From positions 19,459,748-19,523,747 of the forward strand of contig NC_133530.1 of assembly GCF_048544455.1 (NCBI RefSeq): 64,000 bases of DNA, given 5' to 3'. The position numbers and the translations under genes are program-made. The notes beneath the pieces were generated by a model. The model was not told the DNA's origin, searched no databases, and saw nothing but the letters and a program-made list of their open reading frames with translations. Origin of the DNA: Silene latifolia. Its lineage: Eukaryota; Streptophyta; Magnoliopsida; Caryophyllales; Caryophyllaceae. Below are positions 22,148-34,075 of the stretch, in pieces. How positions within the stretch are numbered: position 1 is the first letter of the stretch; every line of letters starts with the position of its first letter.

Positions 22148-22215
22148 TGCCAGAAAGTTAGGGTAAGAGGATCGAACGTATGCGAACTTCCCTCGCCGTC
22201 AAAGAGGCTATTTTC
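22148..22215 (-). mobile_element. Degenerate Au-SINE-like fragment
   Basis: The plus strand reads AGGGTAAGAGGATCGAACGT, TATGCGAACTTCCCTC and AGAGGCTATTTTCGTG, a worn version of the sequence recognised at 23300-23400. It lies inside the leader intron of the C2 gene. Confidence 0.4.
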
Positions 22216-23299
22216 GTGTAAGCCAAATGAACTCAAAATGATACAGAAACAAATTATTGCACATTCAGATTAAGTTTCTATGATTCACAAACTGAACATT
22301 TAAAGAGTAACGACATTAATAAGCACATTCAGATTAAGCCACATCTAAGGACATCTTTGATTCACAAATTGAACATCTAAGGACCCCTCCTTGTCCACTA
22401 CATTTAAGACTCATTCTTGGAAAGAATGATATGAATCAGCCATCGCAAAGCTAAGGACAAATCCTGGTTGCGGAAAGATCAAAGCTTTCTATCATGACTA
22501 ATTGGAAAATGTCCTATAGCATAATTACATCATATTGACAAAGCTCACTTGCGCAAACTTTAGACTTTTATGCAGAAATAAAGACAATCAAACAAGCAAT
22601 ATCCCACTAATTTCAAACAAGATGCATAATTATATCTAAAAAGTGAACTAAATGAAGAGCAATTATAGGAAGAACTTGTGCACATTGTCACCTAACCACA
22701 CTCCCAAAGCTCAATTATTGCCACATCACATTAATATTTCGAAAACTTCCTAATTCTTCAGATCAAGCAAAAACCCAACAATCCCACAAACTAAAATTAG
22801 CTAAATTATGGTAATCCACAAAATCTAAATTGGCAAAAAAAATTCTCTATAGTCTAAAACACAGCAAACTAAATCTTAACTAACAGCCTCACCTTAAACC
22901 TGAAATCAAGCAATAATGCCCACACGACAATCACAAATACTTATGTAAGGCAGCCTTAAAGAAGTACGGAGTATATCGTAAAATGGGTTCTTTGGTAACT
23001 ACTTTTGCACTAATATGATCACGTTTCCTTGTGCAAAACCGACTTACACGAAGACTAATTGCACTGCAATATCCTTAATTTAGCTAATTAATGACGAGCT
23101 TTCAACAAACTATGAACCCAATATAATCTCAATTTCGCCCACAGAATAAAAACCCATTAATTATATATACAATACAACTAATACAAATCATTATCAAATC
23201 TCAATATCCTCAAAAAATGCCCAAACCTTAAATAAAAAATAAACTTTCTTCTATCAAAAACCTAATCATGAATTAACTAACTAACTAACTAATAGCAAC

Positions 23300-23400
23300 A
23301 ACAATATTACCCGAGTGCCTAAATGGCTCCCGCAAATTGCAGGGTAAGGGGAGTCGGATGTATGCATCACAGAAGGCTGTTTCCGAATGACCCAAGATGA
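23300..23400 (-). mobile_element. Au-SINE-like fragment
   Basis: On the minus strand the piece reads GGGTCATTCGGAAACAGCC, then TACATCCGACTCCCCTTACC, then GCAATTTGCGGGAGCC. This is the 3' half of the widespread plant Au SINE, which is tRNA-derived. The 5' end and tail are not evident, so it is a partial copy. Confidence 0.6.
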
Positions 23401-23889
23401 AAATTGCGCAAAACAATCGAATTCCACATACCTAACTAACCACAAGTAATAATTATAGAAATGATAACATCAATTAGACCAAAAAAATTAATTCCACATA
23501 CCTAAACAATTCAGCAATTCAGCTCCAACTTACTGATAAAAAACTAGAAACCAAACAAAACCCCACAAAAGTTGACAATTTTAGGGAATTAACCAATAAT
23601 TCAACAGAAACAAAAGGCAATAAATGCAGAATATAAACCAAGAATTTATTATGCAAAGAAAATAAAAAGAGGAATTTAAAGTTATTACCTTTAAATTCTA
23701 GAAGTGGAAAAGTCAAAGTTGATATCTTTATTTAGAACAGTAACAAAAAAATTGAGGTAAGTGCTGAGCTCAAAGATTGGATTTTTTTTATGGGTTTTTG
23801 CTTGATTCCAGAAACAAGTAGTAATGGAAGTAGAAGAAGAATAAAGTTTCAAAATTTGGAATAATTAAACTGAGATTAGTGGAGAATGA

Positions 23890-24561
23890 ACTGTGATTAG
23901 CACCTCCTCAGTATTAGAAGACTAATAGTAGCAAAGATAAGATATTTTAAGGAGTATTCAGAGAAAATGGGATGACTATAATTTTTAGACTTAAGAGTCA
24001 ATAATCGGGTTACTCGAGTTGGTTATGAATCGGATTTAAACAAGTCTTTTTGTATTTGATTCGGTTTGTGTACGTACGGTCAATAACTTGTTCGGGTTGA
24101 CTTTAGTTTCATGTCAAGTCATCGTTAAGTCAGATCTGGTTTGGTTTTGTTTAAGTGTCACCGTGTCCGTACCTAGTTAAGTTATCAACACCCTTCATAT
24201 ATTTTATAAATAAGTGCATTTATTGATAAATGTCAAAATGATCTTATTTGGACTATAATTAAGCTAATTTCTTATTGGATTGGTTCCAAATCAAACCATA
24301 AATTAGTTCGTGTCTTTTCAAGTGGAGTTCGAATTGAGACAAATAAAGGGGTTATCGGTTATAGGTTTAACTTTAAGGCAGGACGTATTTGTTCATCCAA
24401 TTTTCAAGTTGTATCGGATCGGTTTTTTTTTGGGTGGGCTGTACCTTTTTTGGCAGCTCTAAAGAATGGACAATTTGTTTGAGAATTAAGACGTCAAAAA
24501 AGATCAAACCTTTATTCCTCACCCAACTTGGTAATGGCAACTACAAAATAGATCGGCAGTG
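23890..24561. other. Intergenic with a decayed GGTT-rich repeat
   Basis: From about 24000 to 24450 there are many words such as TCGGGTTACTCGAGTTGG and GTCAAGTCATCG, as in the hAT-type repeats elsewhere in the window, but no clean termini. No gene was found. Confidence 0.4.
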
Positions 24562-24569
24562 GTGATTGG

Positions 24570-25316
24570 TAGGGATGTCAATGGGGCGGGGTGGGTGCGG
24601 AGGAGGGGTAACCCGCACCCGCCCCGCGAGTCTATAATGCGTACCCACACCCGCCCCGCGACCCGCGGCGGGTTGAACTTTTCAAACCCGTCCCCCGCTG
24701 GGACCAAGTTGACCCGCCAAATTACCTATCTCCTCATAAACAATTTTTAAAAATATAAATCTAAAATCTAAAATATACTAGTCGTACTACTTATACAAAT
24801 AAGTTTTCGCAAAATATACATTCAATTAACTAGTACACAAGTTTTTCAAACCATGAAAGAGTTTTACAAACAATGAAACGCATGTCCAAAGTAAACAAAG
24901 CTGCTTGATCAAATTAACAGAGCTTCACTCATTGTTCCCTCAAATCATCTAAAGCTCCGTTAGCATTCTTACCAAGTATCATTGGTTTGGGCTTTTTATC
25001 CTCTTGTTATAATTTTCTTTTATTATTATAGTATAATTACTACTACTTATTATAGGTGGGTTGGTGATTTGGAGATGAGTGAGGCGGGTATAAGCGGAGC
25101 GGGGACATGTGGAGCGGGGCGGGCGGGGTGGGTGTGGGGCGGGGTGGGTATGGGGCGGGTTTCATGTGATACCCATCCCCGCCCCACGACCCGCGACGAA
25201 TGATACTTTTGAAACCCATCCCCGCCCCATGACCCGTCAAATCATTACCCGCGCCCGCCCCAAGTGGGGCGGGTGCGGGGCGAGACCCGCCAAAACCCGC
25301 CCCACTGACATCCCTA
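24570..25316. mobile_element. Non-autonomous hAT element with GC-rich subterminal repeats
   Basis: The inverted termini are TAGGGATGTCAATGGGGCGG and the complement of CCGCCCCACTGACATCCCTA, with one mismatch. A perfect 8-bp target duplication, GTGATTGG, is present at 24562-24569 and 25317-25324; 8 bp with a TAGGG terminus fits the hAT superfamily. Ends are packed with CCCGCCCC and GGGGCGGG words, while the centre is AT-rich. No transposase is encoded. Short open frames here are only by-products of the GC-rich repeats. Confidence 0.88.
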
Positions 25317-25324
25317 GTGATTGG

Positions 25325-26246
25325 TGAACAATACTCCGTGCTTTTCTATTTTCAACGAGAAAGATCGGTTTGATGGTACTTCAAAGGTTTAATACGGAAT
25401 AGATAATATAAATTTTTATTATCAGGTTCGTGTATAAATGGATCGGGTTTGGATATGATCGGATTTTTCAATTGTGGATTTGGATATGGATAATTAAATA
25501 GTGGATAAAGTATGGGTATTTTAAAATTGGGTTTGGATCGGGTTTTTCTTTCTGTTCGATTTGGGTTCGATTCGGTGTCTTCCTTCAAATGAAAAATCAG
25601 CCCATTACTTGTTGTAAGCTATAGGCCATCTTGAAGCAATGGGACTAAAATTGGCCCACATACTCCCGTTTGCAAAGGCTAAAACTGGGTTGATTCACGG
25701 TGAGCCTTCTTATCTCGTCATTTCTTAATCCGCTTAGCTTGTCGGTAACATATATCTTATTTAAGATAATATTCGTCTTAAATATTTAAAGGGGTCAAAC
25801 AGATGAATAAGACAAACACTTAAAATGAATACAACCGTTTTAAGGAAGACCAACTGTGTTAGTAATTTTTAGTGTAAAAATTTTCTTGCAAATAATTTAC
25901 CATAATATTACCATAATTCCATAATAAACTGTCCTAAAAAGAATGTTACATATTACATGCTCATAGATAAAATTTACAACACACAAAAAAAGAAAACTAT
26001 TAACATTCACTAGACGTCTAGAGTCTAGACCTCCCTCAACCGTAACACAAATTTTTAATAGAGACGGTTTCTCAGGAGACTTACTGTTGCATCACAAATG
26101 CTTGTTAAAAAATATCGCTTGCGAAAAAATCTAAATACTAAATGTAAAAAAAACTTTTTTTTTCTTTTTTTATTGAACAGGAGAGGACTACTAAAACCTT
26201 TTTTTATCGCAACATAATTCAAAAAATTATGCTACTGTCTCTGCCT
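25325..26246. other. Intergenic, with a decayed GGTTTGG-rich patch
   Basis: 25420-25580 is rich in ATCGGGTTTGGAT-like words and is probably another hAT-type remnant. 26050-26090 carries a GAGACGGTTTCTCAGGAGAC motif seen also near 45940. No gene was found. Confidence 0.4.
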
Positions 26247-27998
26247 TCATTCCTTCTGAATCATTTTCCTTCGCAAACCAACGAAGTATTTGAAAAGAAC
26301 CCAATTCACGACGGATTCCGGCAGTAAACTCGAGAGACACCATTGAAAAGCATGAGTCCAGTAAGGAACACAGAGGGGTTCAAAGCCAATACATCGTATA
26401 CTCGCTTTGCTGTACTGCTCCGGTGATGGAATAAAGAAGGGCGGTACGGGCAATATTCTTATCATCAATGCCATCTTCGTTGCTACCAGAAATGGTATCT
26501 GAGAAGTAACAAAATAATGTTCAAGGAATCACCAAAAAATAAATTAACTTAGATGTATTATTCAAATTTGAAATGATTTCGAGTTTTTGACATGTTACCT
26601 GACATTGTACATCAATTCCGTGCTGCTGATACTCTACGCTTAGGCTTCTTGAGAACATTGCAAGATACCTGAACTTAATTAAAAACATTAGTCCAAAGAC
26701 AATCTTCAGTCGAATTGTAACATCTATATTCCCAATTAAATCGAGCAAAATGCAAACATTGTGCGACAAATTATACGTAATGATACTGTAGTAAAAGGCT
26801 TGCATCTTCTACTAAATCGAGCACAATGCAAACATTGTGCGATATTTAACTAGAAGAAAAAATCGAAAATTTCAACTAAATATCAAATTTTCCAATATAC
26901 AGCAGGGGCAACCGCCCCTGCTAGCCCCGCCTAAATCTGCCACTGTTACATCACTTGAGTAAATGCACCAAACAAGTCAATCAATGATACTTGTCAAAAA
27001 AAAGTCAACCGATGATGAGAAAAATAACATGATATAACCATGTTGAATTGAGACTTGATCTCGGAACCAATCATTCCTTATCCCAAATTAATACCACGGA
27101 CATAACTTGAGTATCATGTATCATGTATCATATCTAAGATTCAACTAAAAACTACAAACAAGAAGTCATATTTCAGACGGGTGGTAACCATCTTAAGTTC
27201 ATTTTACGATAAAATGTAAACATTTCCTGATAATACTACCTATTTATTATTAGAAAGTGACAATTTTAGTTATAAACATTTTATCATTAAATGATCATTT
27301 TTTATTATAAAACAATGACATTTTTTCTCGTCTTAAGTAAAACCGCAAGTGTTTACTTACCCTTTAGTAGCGGCATATAAGGCAAAAAGAGGAAAAGAAG
27401 GAACCGCACAAGTCGACCCAGAACCAATATTAACAATAGCACCCTTTTTCTTCTTCAACATGCAAGGAAGAACAGCTCTAGTAACCCAAGTTAAACTATT
27501 CAAATTAACATTAATCAAATCATGTATTTCTTCAAAATCAACCTCATGAAAAAACTTTGGTTTTGAATTTAACATCCCCACATTATTAACCAAAACACCA
27601 ACATCTAATCCTTCAATTTCTTCCTTAATTTTCATTTCAACTTCTTCCCCGACAATCTTCGCAAAATCAATAACAATAATCTTTGTCTCGATGTTTTCCT
27701 TGCCATGTTTCTCCAATATCTCATTTGAAATGGCTTCGAGTTTAAGTTGGTTTCTACCAACTAAGGTTAAGTTAAGACCGTCTGAAGCGAGATCAGAGGC
27801 AAGGGCTTTTCCAATACCATCAGTGCAACCAGTGATTAGAGCCCATGAACCATAGTTGGTTAGTTTTTTGGGTGATCTAATGAACATTACCCAAACCCAT
27901 TTTATGAATTTTAAGATTTGTTTTGTAAATGTAAAGAATCCAATTGTGCAAATTATTAGTAGTAGTTGTTTTTGTAAATCTGTTAGTGATGTTGCCAT
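26247..27998 (-). CDS. KCR1: Very-long-chain 3-oxoacyl-CoA reductase (KCR)
   Basis: Three exons: 27998-27361, 26668-26599 and 26498-26247, with GT/AG introns (donors at 27360 and 26598; acceptors ending at 26669 and 26499). They join in frame to 319 residues, matching the family length of about 318. KCR is the NADPH-dependent second step of the ER fatty acid elongase, needed for waxes, sphingolipids and suberin. Visible parts: N-terminal hydrophobic anchor (residues 11-30), the nucleotide motif TGCTDGIG (56-63), NNVG (138-141), the catalytic Ser in NIGSGS, and YAATK with Tyr208 and Lys212. The C-terminal half has GIDVQCQ, VATKMA and YWTHAFQWCLSSLLPESV. An alternative upstream ATG at 28061 adds 21 residues. 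It ends in QKE instead of the frequent KKE, so ER retrieval may differ. The symbol is given by family; KCR2 cannot be excluded. Confidence 0.92.
26721..26850. repeat. Short direct duplication inside KCR intron 1
   Basis: ATCGAGCAAAATGCAAACAT with TTGTGCGA at about 26740 recurs as ATCGAGCACAATGCAAACAT with TTGTGCGA at about 26815, within the 692-base first intron. Confidence 0.7.
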
Positions 27999-28231
27999 TG
28001 GAAAATGAAATGTGTCAAATCTTTGCTTGAACTTAAGTTTTAATGTAAATAAAGTCAACAAATTATAGATGGATTAGTTAAAATAATACCAATAAATGAC
28101 AAAAATTAAATTATTAAATTTAATGGTTCAATTAAAACATGAGTACTGAGTACATGACCCATGTGGTCTGATTAGATCACGAGAATCTGTCTATAAAAGC
28201 AGTTTTTAATAAGTGACTATTTTATGGAGTA

Positions 28232-28971
28232 CTCCCTCCATATCATACAAATGGTACCGTGGTAAAAAATGGGATAAAGAGGGAAGAAAATAGGCGGGGT
28301 ATGTAATTGTGGGTTTAATTGTGAGTTGGTAGGTGGGGTATGTAGTGACATTTTATGTAAATATCAAATAGCTATAAGGATAATTTGGTAATTTTATGTA
28401 AATTTAATGGATAATTTGGTAATATTGTAGGCCAAATAAGGAATGTTATCCTTTAGACCTGGCAAAATCAACCCGGCCCGATTGACCCGACCCGAAAAGG
28501 TTGACCCGAGACCCGAACTGCCGCACCCGAATGACACCCGAAGTCCGAATTGACCCGACCCGACCCGAAAATGACCCAAGCTTTCATGGACACGTAACTG
28601 ACCCGACCCGAAATGCCCGACCCGAAACCACTCAACCCGAAAATGACTCGACAAAATATGACTCTAATTGACCCCAAAAGACTTGAAATGTTTTTTTCTC
28701 TCTTAATTATTAACCCGAAAATGACATGACCCAAAATAACCCGACCCGCTTGACCCGAAATAGACCCGACAAACAAACCCGAAACAGACCCGGAATCCGA
28801 AATGACCCGGCCCGATCCGAGCTAACCCGAAAATTTGAGAAACCTGAAATGGCCCGACCCGAAATGGTCTGACCCGAACCCGACCCGTTAACCCGATTTG
28901 CCAGGTCTATTATCATTGATATGGTACGGTCGTATTAAGTAAGTGTTACCATCGGTCTGGGACGAAGGGAG
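28232..28971. mobile_element. Stowaway MITE carrying a nested hAT element
   Basis: The ends CTCCCTCC and its inverted partner CGAAGGGAG are flanked by TA dinucleotides (28230-28231 and 28972-28973), the target of Tc1/mariner elements. The left subterminal sequence (AAATGGTACCGTGGTAAAAA) closely resembles the end of the mariner-like transposase element at 43106. The core is interrupted by the hAT element at 28454-28909; without it the MITE would be about 280 bp. Confidence 0.8.
28454..28909. mobile_element. hAT-type element rich in GACCCGA
   Basis: Inverted termini TAGACCTGGCAAA at both ends. The 8-bp target duplication is TTATCCTT/TTATCATT (one mismatch). The body consists largely of CCCGACCCGAAATGACC-type words. 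No transposase is encoded. It is inserted in the Stowaway MITE at 28232-28971. Confidence 0.82.
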
Positions 28972-28973
28972 TA

Positions 28974-29672
28974 TTAAATAGTGATAAATGCAAGTTATAA
29001 TTTAAGAAAACATTAAAGAACATGCAAAAAAATGCTGGCAAAATCTTCAACCCTTAAATGGTGTTGAGAGGGAAACAAAGAAAGAAAAGGGAAACGGATT
29101 GAAACAAATTATGAAACAATTAGTCTTGCTGAAGACGGGTTGAAGCAAGTGACGGATACCGCCACTCACAAAACGAATAGGGGGATAAGGTGGCGGCATC
29201 CCCATGTGTTTCCCTCTCTCCTCTATTTGGGTCATTTGTGAGGGAAAATGATATCCGTCACTTCAAAGTGACGGATACGTACCGTCACAAATGAGATTTT
29301 GTGATTATCAAAAATGGGTCCGCGAACGACAAAAAGAAGGTCGCTCAGCCAAAGAGCTACGTGAGCCTTATTGCAAGTATTTGCTTAACCCAAAAGTTGT
29401 GATTTGTAGCCTCAAAAAAAAAATTGTGGTTTGTGGCCAAGTCTCTTAGCCCAGGGGGTGACTTGGCTCTAAAGTCGACGTGCGTGGGTCTTCCTTTCAT
29501 ACGTGGGCCCATTTTCGATATTAGCTTAGTCTCTTTTTGTTAATTTGTTTGCTTCGAAGCATCATTTAATAAAAAAAAAATCCTAATAGAGCAGCCTGAA
29601 AACATTAAAGTTATCAATTACGGGAGTAGTTATTAAGTCATCAAACCTCGATTATCATATATAAGCGTAACT
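28974..29672. other. Intergenic with a GACGGATA-type inverted repeat
   Basis: 29120-29300 has GTGACGGATACCGCCACTCA and GTGACGGATACGTACCGTCA with related inverted pieces, resembling the small GACGG-type repeats at 39859 and 56930. 29320-29600 shows no gene. Confidence 0.4.
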
Positions 29673-29688
29673 AAAGTACCCCCATCAT

Positions 29689-29879
29689 ACCGAAGTGGCT
29701 TGGGTCTAGTGGTGTCTCGGGGGTACCGTAAGGTATAAACACCTCATCTTGAGGTCCCGGGTTCGACGTCCTAGACGGGAGCACTGAGGTATTGCACGGT
29801 GGCCCTTTGGGTCTGTTAAACGGGGTGCCGGCTTTCCGTGCTGTCGCGAAGTTATTTCCCTTGCTTGCAAAAAAAAAAA
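29689..29879 (+). mobile_element. tRNA-derived SINE, full length
   Basis: Box A region GTGGCTTGGGTCTAGTGG and box B GGGTTCGACGTCC lie about 50 bases apart, as in Pol III promoters. The element ends in an A tail. A perfect 16-bp target duplication, AAAGTACCCCCATCAT, is at 29673-29688 and 29880-29895. Length is 191 bases. The perfect duplication indicates a recent insertion. Confidence 0.9.
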
Positions 29880-30918
29880 AAAGTACCCCCATCATTTGGG
29901 TATATAATTTCTCCATAATAACCATGCATAGTTGTACTCGATGCATTATTATTTTTTCCAAGAGATCCAGAGAGAATCTCATGGCCTCATGGGAACATTG
30001 AAAACGAGTGATTTAAACACATGACATATTATTATTTATTGAGATCTCTTTCTCGGCCTATATACAAGTTAGGTTGCACGGACACCCCTCCTAATCAGCG
30101 TTTCCGTGTCGGACACTCGTGTCAGACACGACACTTGTCGGACACACGTCAAAATGTGTCGGACACTTGTAAAGCCCTGTCTAACGACTTTCATCTTTTA
30201 TTTGGGCACGTGTCCATGGTATTTTGAGCCGTGACCATGGTATTTGGACACGCATCCAAACGGAATCAAGTTGAATTTAAGGTAAATGGCGAGAGTTGTT
30301 ATATGGTTGAATTTGGTGAGGAAATAAGCTGAATTGGAAACAAATGATGTTCTTTAGACTAGTAATGAAATGTCAAAATAGATTGATTATAAGTTGGTTT
30401 TGGTTTTGGAAATGATAGTGAGTTATAATTAACGTAAGTTTTACTTTCACTTATTTAAATTTAATATTCAATACTTTTTCAAAAATAAAATCACACATAT
30501 ATAACTATAAAATATATACAACATCAGAGCCTTAATCCCAAAGTGATTTGGGGTCGGCTGACATGAATCATCCTTTCGAACCGTCCATGCGTGAACGCAC
30601 ACCTCAAAATGCGAATAAAAAAAAAGGGAAGATGAAAAACAAAAAGGAAGAACGAAAATGTAATGGAAAGTCAAGGTAAACTTAGGGGTTTTAAAATCGA
30701 ATTCCGTCTTTCTTTTATAAAAACTTCAAATTTAAATCGAGAGAAAAGATTAAAACGATTTTTAAAAACCGAAATAGAGTTAAGGATTCGGAATGAACCA
30801 GGTAAAATCTATAAGAAAGTGGTTGGTGAAAAAGTGTAATAAAGGAGAGAAAAATAAATAATTTAATTTTTTTTAAATAAATAAAAAAACATTAAATCTG
30901 TCAAAAAAACATCAAATA

Positions 30919-33838
30919 CTAAAAATCCACATGTATCATTTCCCTCCATTGTGCCCTCTCCGTCACCATACTCTCCTCAAGCCCCAAAACTCTCATATCG
31001 TGCTGTATCACTATCAACCATGTCTGTCTCGGTCTTCCTCTGCCTCTAGGGACCTTTTCTGTTCTCCAAGTCTCCGGCCTCCTGGCCGGGTGCGTCCATA
31101 GGTCTCCTTCTCACATGGCCAAACCATCTTAGTCGGTTTTCCATCATCTTGTCCTCTATTGGCGCCACTTTTACCTTTTCCCTAATCACCTCATTCCTTA
31201 ACCGATCTTTCCTTATATGTCCGCACATCCACCTCAACATGCGCATCTCCGCCACACTCATCTTTTGAATGTGACAATGCTTCACGGCCCAACACTCGGA
31301 GCCGTAAAGTAGGGCAGGCCTAATTGCCGTGCGATAAAATTTTTCCTTTAATCTTTGGGGCATATCTTTATCGCAAAGAAACCCTGAAGCACTCTTCCAT
31401 TTCAACCATCCCGCTTTAATTTTGTGAGCTACATCTCCGTCTAACTCCCCATCTTTTTGAATAATAGATCCTAGATATCTGAAGAAATTCGAACCCTCAA
31501 CAACATTCCCATCGAAAATAATACTCCCTGCCTCTGTCGATCTCAACCCCGCCACCTTAGTGAACTGACACCTCAAATACCCACGAGTCTCTAAAGTCTG
31601 CCTCCACAATTCCAACTTTCTCTCCACCCCCTCTTTTGTCTCATCAATCAACACAATATCATCAGCAAACATCATACACCAAGGGATGTCGTCCTGAATA
31701 TCCCTTGTCAACTCATTCATAACTATAGCAAAGAGAAAAGGACTAAGTGCGGAACCTTGATGCACCCCGATGGTAATAGGAAATTCTTCCGTTCTCCCAA
31801 CATTAGTGCGAACACTTGCACTAGCCCCCTTATACATGTCCTTTATGAGGTCAATATATTTTCGCAACACACCCTTTCTCGCCAAAGCCCACCAAAGTAC
31901 TTCTCTTGGTACCCTATCATATGCCTTTTCCAAGTCAATAAAAATCATATGTAAGTCCTTCTTCTTGTCCCGATGGTATTCCATCAACTGTCTCATGATA
32001 AAAATCGCATCCATAGTCGATCTTCCGGGCATAAATCCAAATTGGTTTTCCGAGATGTCTACACATCTCCTAAGCCTTTGCTCGATAACCCGCTCCCATA
32101 ACTTCATCGTATGACTCATAAGTTTAATTCCCCGATAGTTGGAACACTCTTGAACATCACCTTTGTTCTTGTACAAAGGGACAAGAGTGCTTCTCCTCCA
32201 AGCCGATGACATCTTGTTGCTCCTCCAAATCTTGTTGAAGAGCATGGTTACCCATTCGATCCCTTTCTCCCCGAAGCACCTCCAGACTTCTATGAGTATA
32301 CCATCCGATCCCTCTGCTTTCTTTGACCCCATCTTCTTTAACGCCTTTCTAACTTCACTCTTTTGTATTCTACGCACAAATTCCCGATTCACCATGCTTG
32401 GTGTTACCTCTACATCCCCAAAACCTTCTTCCTGATGTCCATTGAATAAATTATCAAAGTACGAACTCCATGTAGCCTTTATTTCGTTATCCTGAACGAG
32501 AACCTTGTCGTCCATATCTTTCACACACCTAACTCTCCCAATATCTCTCGTCTTTCGGTCTCTTATGCGAGCCAGTTTATAGATATCCTTCTCTCCTTCT
32601 CTCGTGTCCAACCTGGCATACACTTCTTGGTTAACTTTTGCCCTCGTATCCCGTACGGCCTTTTTAGCGGCTCGTCTAGCCTCCTTGTACTTTTCAAAGT
32701 TCTCATCACTCATGCATTTCCCCAGAACCTTATAGCATTCACGTTTAGTCTTTATCGCTTGTCTCACCACATCATTCCACCAAGATGTGTCCTTACTTGA
32801 TGGTCTATTCCCTTTAGATTCCCCTAACACCTCCATCGCCAAATCCTTTACAACATGCTCCAATTTATCCCACGTTGCATCAATATCTTTCTCCTCGCAA
32901 TCCGACCAAATATCGCTCCTTTCAACCTTATCCAAAAACGCTTGTTGGTTTCCCCCTTGTAGCTTCCACCACTTGATCTGTGCCTCACCAATTATCTTTC
33001 TCTTCCTCAAGTCTCTCTTACCCCGAAAATCAAGAACCACTAGTCTATGTTGTGTTGCGGCACTTTCCCCGGGTATGACCTTGCAATCGGTGTACTCTTT
33101 CCTCCACACATTCCTTACCAAAAGAAAGTCAATCTGACTAGCATTACCTCCACTTCTATAAGTCACCAAATGAGAATGTCTTTTTTCGAACCAAGTGTTC
33201 ATTACACCCAAGTCATATGCCAAAGCAAAATCCAATATGTCACTTCCTGCTTCATTTCTCTCCCCGAACCCAAAACCCCCATGAATGTTCTCAAAGCCAA
33301 CTCGACTAGTACCCACATGCCCATTGAGATCACCACCAATGATCAATTTCTCTCCAATAGGGACTCGTTCTACAACCTCTTTCAAATCTTCCCAGAAGGC
33401 TCGTCGAAAAGAAGCATCCAAACCTACTTGAGGTGCGTAAGCACTTATAACCGTCACCACCTCATCCCCGACTACAAGCTTAATGCTCATAATCCTATCA
33501 CTCTTTCTCGATAATTCTACCACATCATCAATGTAATCTTTATCAATGACAATACCCACTCCATTACGACTTTTGTCTTTACCCGTGTACCAAAGCTTAT
33601 AACCCCAAGGCGCTATCACCCTTGCTTTATCTCCGACCCACTTTGTCTCTTGTAGACACATTATATGCACTCTCCTCCTTTTCATAACCTCCCCTACCTC
33701 AGCTAATCTCCCTGTCAAAGAGCCAACATTCCAAGTACCAAAAGGTAACCTACTACCCTTCCTAAAGTCATGTCCTGATTTCTTTACCCGCTCTTGACCA
33801 TGCTTCCTAGATCCAAACCTATTTGACACCACACCCAT
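30919..33838 (-). pseudogene. RTE LINE endonuclease-reverse transcriptase, nearly intact
   Basis: An uninterrupted frame of 930 codons runs from 33838 to 31046. The N-terminal APE-type endonuclease shows GTWNVGSLTGRL, LQETKWVG, GGDLNGHVG and SQIDFLLV. The reverse transcriptase shows SNYRGIKLMSHTMKLWERVI, NQFGFMPGRSTMDAIF, FIDLEKAYDRVPRE, GVHQGSALSPFLF and MMFADDIVLI. The C-terminal RLRWFGHVRRRPMDAP is a plant RTE signature. The last part is out of frame: after about 31090 the family continuation (TWRTEKVPRGRGRPRQTW and onward to VDF at 30919) lies in another frame, so one small indel has damaged only the C-terminus. It copies the LINE by target-primed reverse transcription. Confidence 0.88.
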
Positions 33839-33841
33839 ACT

Positions 33842-34075
33842 TCAAGGTGGCGCGCCGCTTTTGGGCGACGACCTAACAACCCTTGCATATTTTTCACTAC
33901 ACCCGGGTCTAGAAGATGTAGCGCACCCTTGCCTATTTGATACCACCCCCAGATGTAAAGATGGCGCGTCGCTTCAGGGCGACGACCTAGCAACCCTCGC
34001 ATACTTTTCACTACAGCCGGGTCTAAGAAGTGCAGCGCGTCGCTTCTGAGGAGACGCCCCAACGATGTTCAAATT
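33842..34075 (-). repeat. About 116-bp tandem repeat in the LINE 5' region
   Basis: GGGCGACGACCTAACAACCC and GGGCGACGACCTAGCAACCC, each followed by CATATTTTTCACTAC or CATACTTTTCACTAC and CCGGGTCTA, lie about 116 bases apart, with part of a third unit at 34050. This is upstream of the LINE coding region. Confidence 0.75.

Larger units (their letters stand above)
22054..23688 (-). other. Probable 5'-leader intron of the C2 gene
   Basis: On the minus strand, AAAG|GTAATAAC at 23689/23688 is a donor. TTTTCCAACGATTCCAG|GTG at 22054/22053 is a pyrimidine-rich acceptor just 21 bases before the start codon. The interior is AT-rich with many TTTTGT runs, as usual for plant introns, and contains two Au-SINE-like fragments. 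The untranslated first exon would run from about 23689 to about 23880. Confidence 0.55.

Noticed and set aside
24559-25327. Several short open frames rich in Gly, Arg and Pro
   Set aside because: They are by-products of the GC-rich words at the ends of the hAT element.
26920-26950. Complete CAGTGG-type MITE
   Set aside because: Only a right-hand end (TCTGCCACTG) and a short GGGGCAACCGCCCC hairpin remain; no left end or target duplication.
28394-28916. Gly/Ser/Arg-rich open frames
   Set aside because: Caused by the GACCCGA repeats of a hAT element; no protein family.
31757-33514. Plus-strand open frames across the RTE LINE
   Set aside because: They are shadows of the minus-strand reverse transcriptase gene.
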